The position numbers were made by a program, and so were the translations under genes. Source: GYS-P2D sp964489125 (GTDB taxonomy: Bacteria; Bacteroidota; Bacteroidia; Chitinophagales; Saprospiraceae). From it: DNA of 63,142 bases. A model generated the notes under the pieces. It saw only the letters and a program-made list of their open reading frames with translations. It was not told the DNA's origin and made no database searches. The stretch lies in assembly GCA_964489125.1 (NCBI GenBank), contig CAZAXY010000006.1, positions 1 to 63,142 on the forward strand. Direction: 5' to 3'. Below, piece by piece: positions 59,981 to 63,142 of this stretch; position 1 is the first letter of the stretch; the number at the start of each line of letters is the position of its first letter.

Positions 59981-60022
59981 GTTTCGCACACTTCAATATC
60001 GTTGGATTGCTATATTTAGGGC

Positions 60023-60397
60023 ATGTTATATGTCTACTACACGATTTTGGTACTCCAAGCCTTGTTTTATATTTATGCGGGCTATAGTCATTTCAAGAAA
60101 AGCTGGTTTTTTCATAAAATCACACCACCCTGGTTACAGCCTTATAAGAAAACCATTAATGTCATAGTAGGGGTAGCCGAAATACTTGGAGGCATAGGCT
60201 TACTTATACCACAGACAAGAATCCTTGCAGCCTGGGGTATTATCGCTTTATTGATTGCAGTATTCCCAGCTAATATTTATATGCTTACCTCAGGAGGCGC
60301 TGGCATGAAAATTTCTAAAACCTTCCTATGGATTAGGCTCCCACTACAGTTTGTCCTAATAGCCTTAGCATATTTTATAATCTCAGGGGTCTCATAA
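60023..60397 (+). CDS. DoxX-like small integral membrane protein
   Basis: A 124-residue protein with four transmembrane segments (YYTILVLQALFYIYAGYSH opening; VIVGVAEILGGIGLLIPQTR; WGIIALLIAVFPANIYML; a final hydrophobic segment). The order and the AGYSHF, GxxEIxGGxGLL-like text fit the DoxX family, which has proposed roles in redox or quinone biology but no single function. It diverges from the ECF sigma gene, with a strong terminator-like hairpin in the gap. Confidence 0.75.
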   Translation: MLYVYYTILVLQALFYIYAGYSHFKKSWFFHKITPPWLQPYKKTINVIVGVAEILGGIGLLIPQTRILAAWGIIALLIAVFPANIYMLTSGGAGMKISKTFLWIRLPLQFVLIALAYFIISGVS

Positions 60398-60476
60398 ATC
60401 ACTGTACAATTAAGTCATTATTGGTGCGGATTATAAATGCTACTTTTAAGCATTAACAAAACTATCTATTGTATTA

Positions 60477-61745
60477 ATGAAAGATGCCCAGCCTTTATTT
60501 TCGAAACGATACAAGGGGTACGTTTTACTTATACTGACAGGTGTCTATACCTTCAATTTTATAGATCGACAGATTTTGGTGATCCTACAGGAATCCATCA
60601 AAGCAGAGTTAGGATTAAGCGATACTCAATTGGGACTCTTAACTGGACTCTCTTTTGCTTTATTTTATGTCAGTCTTGGTATACCAATAGCTAGATTGGC
60701 AGACCGTAGCAATAGGAAAAACATTGTTTCAGCGTCTTTAGCGGTTTGGAGTTTGATGACAGCCATCTCTGGCTTTGCCCAGAACTTCTTTCAGTTACTC
60801 TTGGCAAGGATAGGTGTGGGTATAGGTGAGGCTGGTGGTAGCCCTCCTGCACATAGTATTATATCAGACTACTTTCCTGCAGAACAAAGAGGAACCGCCT
60901 TATCAATATACTCAATGGGCATTTACTTCGGTATCCTACTCGGATATATAGGAGGGGGATTTCTAGATGAAGCAGTTGGTTGGAGATATGCATTGATGAT
61001 CTTAGGCTTGCCCGGGCTAATTTATGCAGTCATATTGTTAATGACGGTCAAAGAACCTCCACGGGGATTTTCTGACAATAAAGTAGATGAGGAAGCACCT
61101 GATGAATCTTTTGGAGATGTGTTAAGCATCCTGCTATCTAAGAAAACCTTTGTGTTTGTAGCATTGGCTTGTGGGATACATACTATTGGAAACTATGGGG
61201 TAGGGAACTTCTTCGCTCCATTTTTAGCTCGCATTCATGGAATGTCAGCAGGCGAGATTGGAACCTGGATGGGACTAAGTGCAGGTTTCGGCGGTATGGC
61301 AGGAACCTTCTTAGGAGGGTTCTTGGGAGACAAACTTGCCAAGATTGATATAAGATGGTACATCTGGTTAGCTGTAATTGCGGAACTCATCAATTTTATT
61401 CCTCATGCTGGTGCTGTATTCCTTTCTAACACAAACCTCGTATTATTCTTTTATTTCATTTCTGCTTTTTTGACTGCGATCTATTTAGGTCCTTGTCTCG
61501 CAGTAACTCACAGCCTCGTCGATGCCCATAAGCGGGCACTAGCATCAGCAATTCTATTTTTGGTTTTAAATCTTATCGGTCTAGGTGGTGGACCATTATT
61601 AATAGGAGCAATAAGCGATAGTTTAAGTGCCGACTATGGTGCTGAATCTTTAAGATATGCTTTTTGTGTTACATTCCTTACAGGCGCAATAGCACTAGTT
61701 TTATTCTATATGGCCTCCAGATATTACCCTGATGAAAAGATGTAA
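60477..61745 (+). CDS. MFS transporter (spinster-like/sugar-phosphate-like)
   Basis: A 422-residue twelve-helix major facilitator. LTGVYTFNFIDRQILVILQE, LARIGVGIGEAGGSPPAHSII and YFPAEQRGTALSIYSMG are diagnostic of the spinster-like MFS group. It has no fused domain. Substrates of bacterial relatives are organic anions or sphingolipid-like molecules; here unknown. It lies 80 bp after DoxX. Confidence 0.88.
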   Translation: MKDAQPLFSKRYKGYVLLILTGVYTFNFIDRQILVILQESIKAELGLSDTQLGLLTGLSFALFYVSLGIPIARLADRSNRKNIVSASLAVWSLMTAISGFAQNFFQLLLARIGVGIGEAGGSPPAHSIISDYFPAEQRGTALSIYSMGIYFGILLGYIGGGFLDEAVGWRYALMILGLPGLIYAVILLMTVKEPPRGFSDNKVDEEAPDESFGDVLSILLSKKTFVFVALACGIHTIGNYGVGNFFAPFLARIHGMSAGEIGTWMGLSAGFGGMAGTFLGGFLGDKLAKIDIRWYIWLAVIAELINFIPHAGAVFLSNTNLVLFFYFISAFLTAIYLGPCLAVTHSLVDAHKRALASAILFLVLNLIGLGGGPLLIGAISDSLSADYGAESLRYAFCVTFLTGAIALVLFYMASRYYPDEKM

Positions 61746-62121
61746 ACAGACCATGTTTAGATGTTAATATTGTCTTATTAACGCACCTATTTCTATTTTA
61801 TAAGTGACTGATTATCAATTTATTATTTGACTAAATAACGCTGTGTCGCCTACTTGTCACATCCAAAAGGGCAATACTATATAGGGGGGGGCAAATCTTT
61901 TAATGTCTTAAGAGTACAGCATAACCCCAAATGAAAACAATTGTACTTGTAGCTCCGCTTTGGAGTTATACTTCTATGTTATTATCAGAGGTAAGATCCC
62001 AGAGGGGATCTATCAGTACCTCACCCGCCTTCCAATGTTCCTACTACGCTTGTAGAGTTCAATTGTTTTTCTGTTGGAGTTTTGCCATAACCCTTTTAAG
62101 AAAAATTTTTGAATTAGAATC
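61746..62121 (+). other. Intergenic region before the collagen-like gene
   Basis: No convincing gene. It holds a weak AT-rich hairpin GTTAATA/TATTAAC (61763-61769 and 61776-61782) without a T run; an eight-base G tract (61884-61891); and a perfect 7-bp hairpin AGATCCC/GGGATCT with a 4-nt loop (61994-62011). A 64-codon reading frame at 61931-62125 has no support. No exact TAnnTTTG element is seen near the next ATG. Confidence 0.6.
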
Positions 62122-63142
62122 ATGATGAAAAATCTGATCGCACTTTGTTTTACGCTGGCACTGATAATAGTTTGTTCCTCAAACTTATCTGCTCAGATTA
62201 AAATGGGAGATAATCCAAACGCTATCGATCCTGCTTCCTTATTGGAATTGGAGAGTACAGATAAAGGATTCCTTTGGCCTCGCTTGACGATTGCTCAGCG
62301 GGACAATATTAATTTCCCCCCTAAGGGATTGACAATTTATAATGTTGATCTTGATTGTGTGGAGGTTAATGTTGGGACTAAAGCAGCTCCTAATTGGCTA
62401 TGTCTCAGTGAGGATAGCGATAATCAGATTATTTCTGACTTTAGCTTAAATGGCAATGTGCTGACGATAGCTTTGGAAGGCGGTAATACACAAACAGTGG
62501 ATTTATCATCAATCCAAGGACAAGACAACGATCAACAACAGATTGAGGATTTCAGTCTTGACGGTCCAATCTTAACACTCACTCTCCAAAATGGGGGCAC
62601 TCGAACTGTCGATCTTTCTTCATTTGAAGGATTGGAGGGGCCTGAAGGGCCTCAAGGAGAGGCGGGAACAGATGGATTATCGGCGTATCAGGTATGGCTA
62701 GGGTTAGGCAATACAGGTACAGAGCAAGATTTTATAGATAGTTTAAGAGGGGCCGACGGAGTCGTTGGATCAGATGGCAATGGAATCGAAAGCACTGTTG
62801 ATAATGGTGACGGAACATTTACAATAACCTATACAGACGGTTCTACATTTACGACTACAGACTTAAGAGGGCCTGCGGGTCCTGCTGGCGTAGATGGAAT
62901 CATCGGATCAGATGGCATTTCAGCGTATCAAATATGGCTCAATGCTGGTAATGTTGGAACAGAACAAGACTTTTTAGATAGTCTTATTGGTGCAGACGGT
63001 CAGAATGGTGCAGATGGTGCAAGAGGGCCAGAAGGGACAGCGGGACCAGCTGGAGCCGATGGTGCTACAGGCGCGGATGGCGCAATTGGACCACAAGGAG
63101 AAACTGGGGTCGGTGTTATAAATACTATTAACAATACCGACG
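62122..63142 (+). CDS. Secreted collagen-like repeat protein (3' end cut by window edge)
   Basis: The first 340 residues of a secreted protein. Signal peptide MMKNLIALCFTLALIIVCSSNLSAQ is followed by a short N-terminal domain (NPNAIDPASLLELESTDKGF, LTIYNVDLDCVEVN) widespread in Bacteroidota surface proteins; DFSLNGNVLTIALEGG-type beta repeats; then Gly-X-Y blocks (GPEGPQGEAGTDG, GADGQNGADGARGPEG) interspersed with a SAYQVWLGLGNTGTEQDF unit that occurs twice (residues 187-210 and 267-290). The rest, including any T9SS sorting domain, is beyond the right edge. It is probably a surface filament or adhesin. Confidence 0.85.
   Translation, partial: MMKNLIALCFTLALIIVCSSNLSAQIKMGDNPNAIDPASLLELESTDKGFLWPRLTIAQRDNINFPPKGLTIYNVDLDCVEVNVGTKAAPNWLCLSEDSDNQIISDFSLNGNVLTIALEGGNTQTVDLSSIQGQDNDQQQIEDFSLDGPILTLTLQNGGTRTVDLSSFEGLEGPEGPQGEAGTDGLSAYQVWLGLGNTGTEQDFIDSLRGADGVVGSDGNGIESTVDNGDGTFTITYTDGSTFTTTDLRGPAGPAGVDGIIGSDGISAYQIWLNAGNVGTEQDFLDSLIGADGQNGADGARGPEGTAGPAGADGATGADGAIGPQGETGVGVINTINNTD
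62674..63000 (+). repeat. Duplicated collagen-linker unit in the collagen-like gene
   Basis: Two ~87-bp direct copies, 62674-62760 and 62914-63000, encode SAYQVWLGLGNTGTEQDF and SAYQIWLNAGNVGTEQDF versions of the same linker, spaced by 240 bp. Between them lie Gly-X-Y triplets and an extra beta segment. Confidence 0.8.

Noticed and set aside
61931..62125. A 64-codon reading frame upstream of the collagen-like gene
   Set aside because: Its translation has no recognisable domain, it ends across the next gene's start, and it covers the hairpin at 61994-62011.
718..63142. Search for defence, toxin-antitoxin, phage or transposon genes
   Set aside because: None of the genes shows integrase, transposase, portal, nuclease-plus-sensor or toxin motifs; the region reads as core chromosome with envelope genes.

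Overview
The window is a dense, ordinary-looking chromosomal segment of a Bacteroidota bacterium, most likely from the Saprospirales/Lewinella side of the phylum. Four things support this: a porP-gldK-gldL-gldM-gldN type IX secretion (T9SS) cluster together with porX; proteins ending in type A and type B T9SS sorting domains; several TAnnTTTG promoter elements; and frequent OmpA, SPOR and DUF1573 proteins. The assignment below phylum level is an inference. No phage, insertion sequence, CRISPR array or recognised defence island is visible. Both edges cut a gene: a cystathionine-beta-synthase-like enzyme on the left and a collagen-like secreted protein on the right.

Layout. 1-7.6 kb: the PLP enzyme and a LysM protein on the minus strand; a translationally coupled trio (diverged KdsB-like enzyme, sulfotransferase, PrmC); a metal ABC permease fused to a DtxR-type regulator; a Ppx/GppA enzyme; an outer-membrane barrel. 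7.3-14.1 kb: a small conserved protein, an MBL-fold hydrolase, and the T9SS core (porP, gldKLMN), closed by a terminator. 14.1-17.6 kb: three glycosyltransferases on the minus strand. 17.7-25.7 kb: a beta-helix lipoprotein, an MFS transporter, rimK with an AspA/AstE-type amidohydrolase and PBP4, then purA and a Fur-family regulator. 25.7-33.6 kb: housekeeping (rel, tRNA-Leu, tig, clpP, clpX, truA, glyA). 33.7-37.4 kb: an OmpA protein rich in internal repeats, and an HD phosphohydrolase. 37.5-47.5 kb: porX, tatC, a CaCA antiporter, two type B T9SS cargo proteins, a DUF1573 lipoprotein and a thioredoxin-SPOR fusion. 47.7-55.5 kb: fabH, efp, accB, accC, an MsbA-like ABC transporter, a type A T9SS cargo protein, a PLP desulfhydrase and purN. 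55.5-63.1 kb: an unrecognised membrane-anchored protein, ornithine aminotransferase, a GNAT/FemAB-like protein, an ECF sigma factor with a small partner, DoxX, an MFS transporter and the collagen-like protein.

How the parts fit. The secretion machine (porP, gldKLMN), its likely regulator (porX) and at least three likely substrates lie in one 63-kb window. Cell-envelope genes (LysM, OmpA-peptidoglycan, PBP4, SPOR, TatC, MsbA-like, glycosyltransferases) recur throughout.

The most unusual items are: the repeat array interrupted by an OmpA domain (33.7-36.1 kb); structured DNA ahead of gldK (9441-9517); the diverged KdsB/sulfotransferase pair; the permease-DtxR fusion; an ECF sigma gene whose TTG start lies in a perfect inverted repeat; and a strong UACG-loop terminator between divergent genes. 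I did not find a feature that clearly demands a new biological system.
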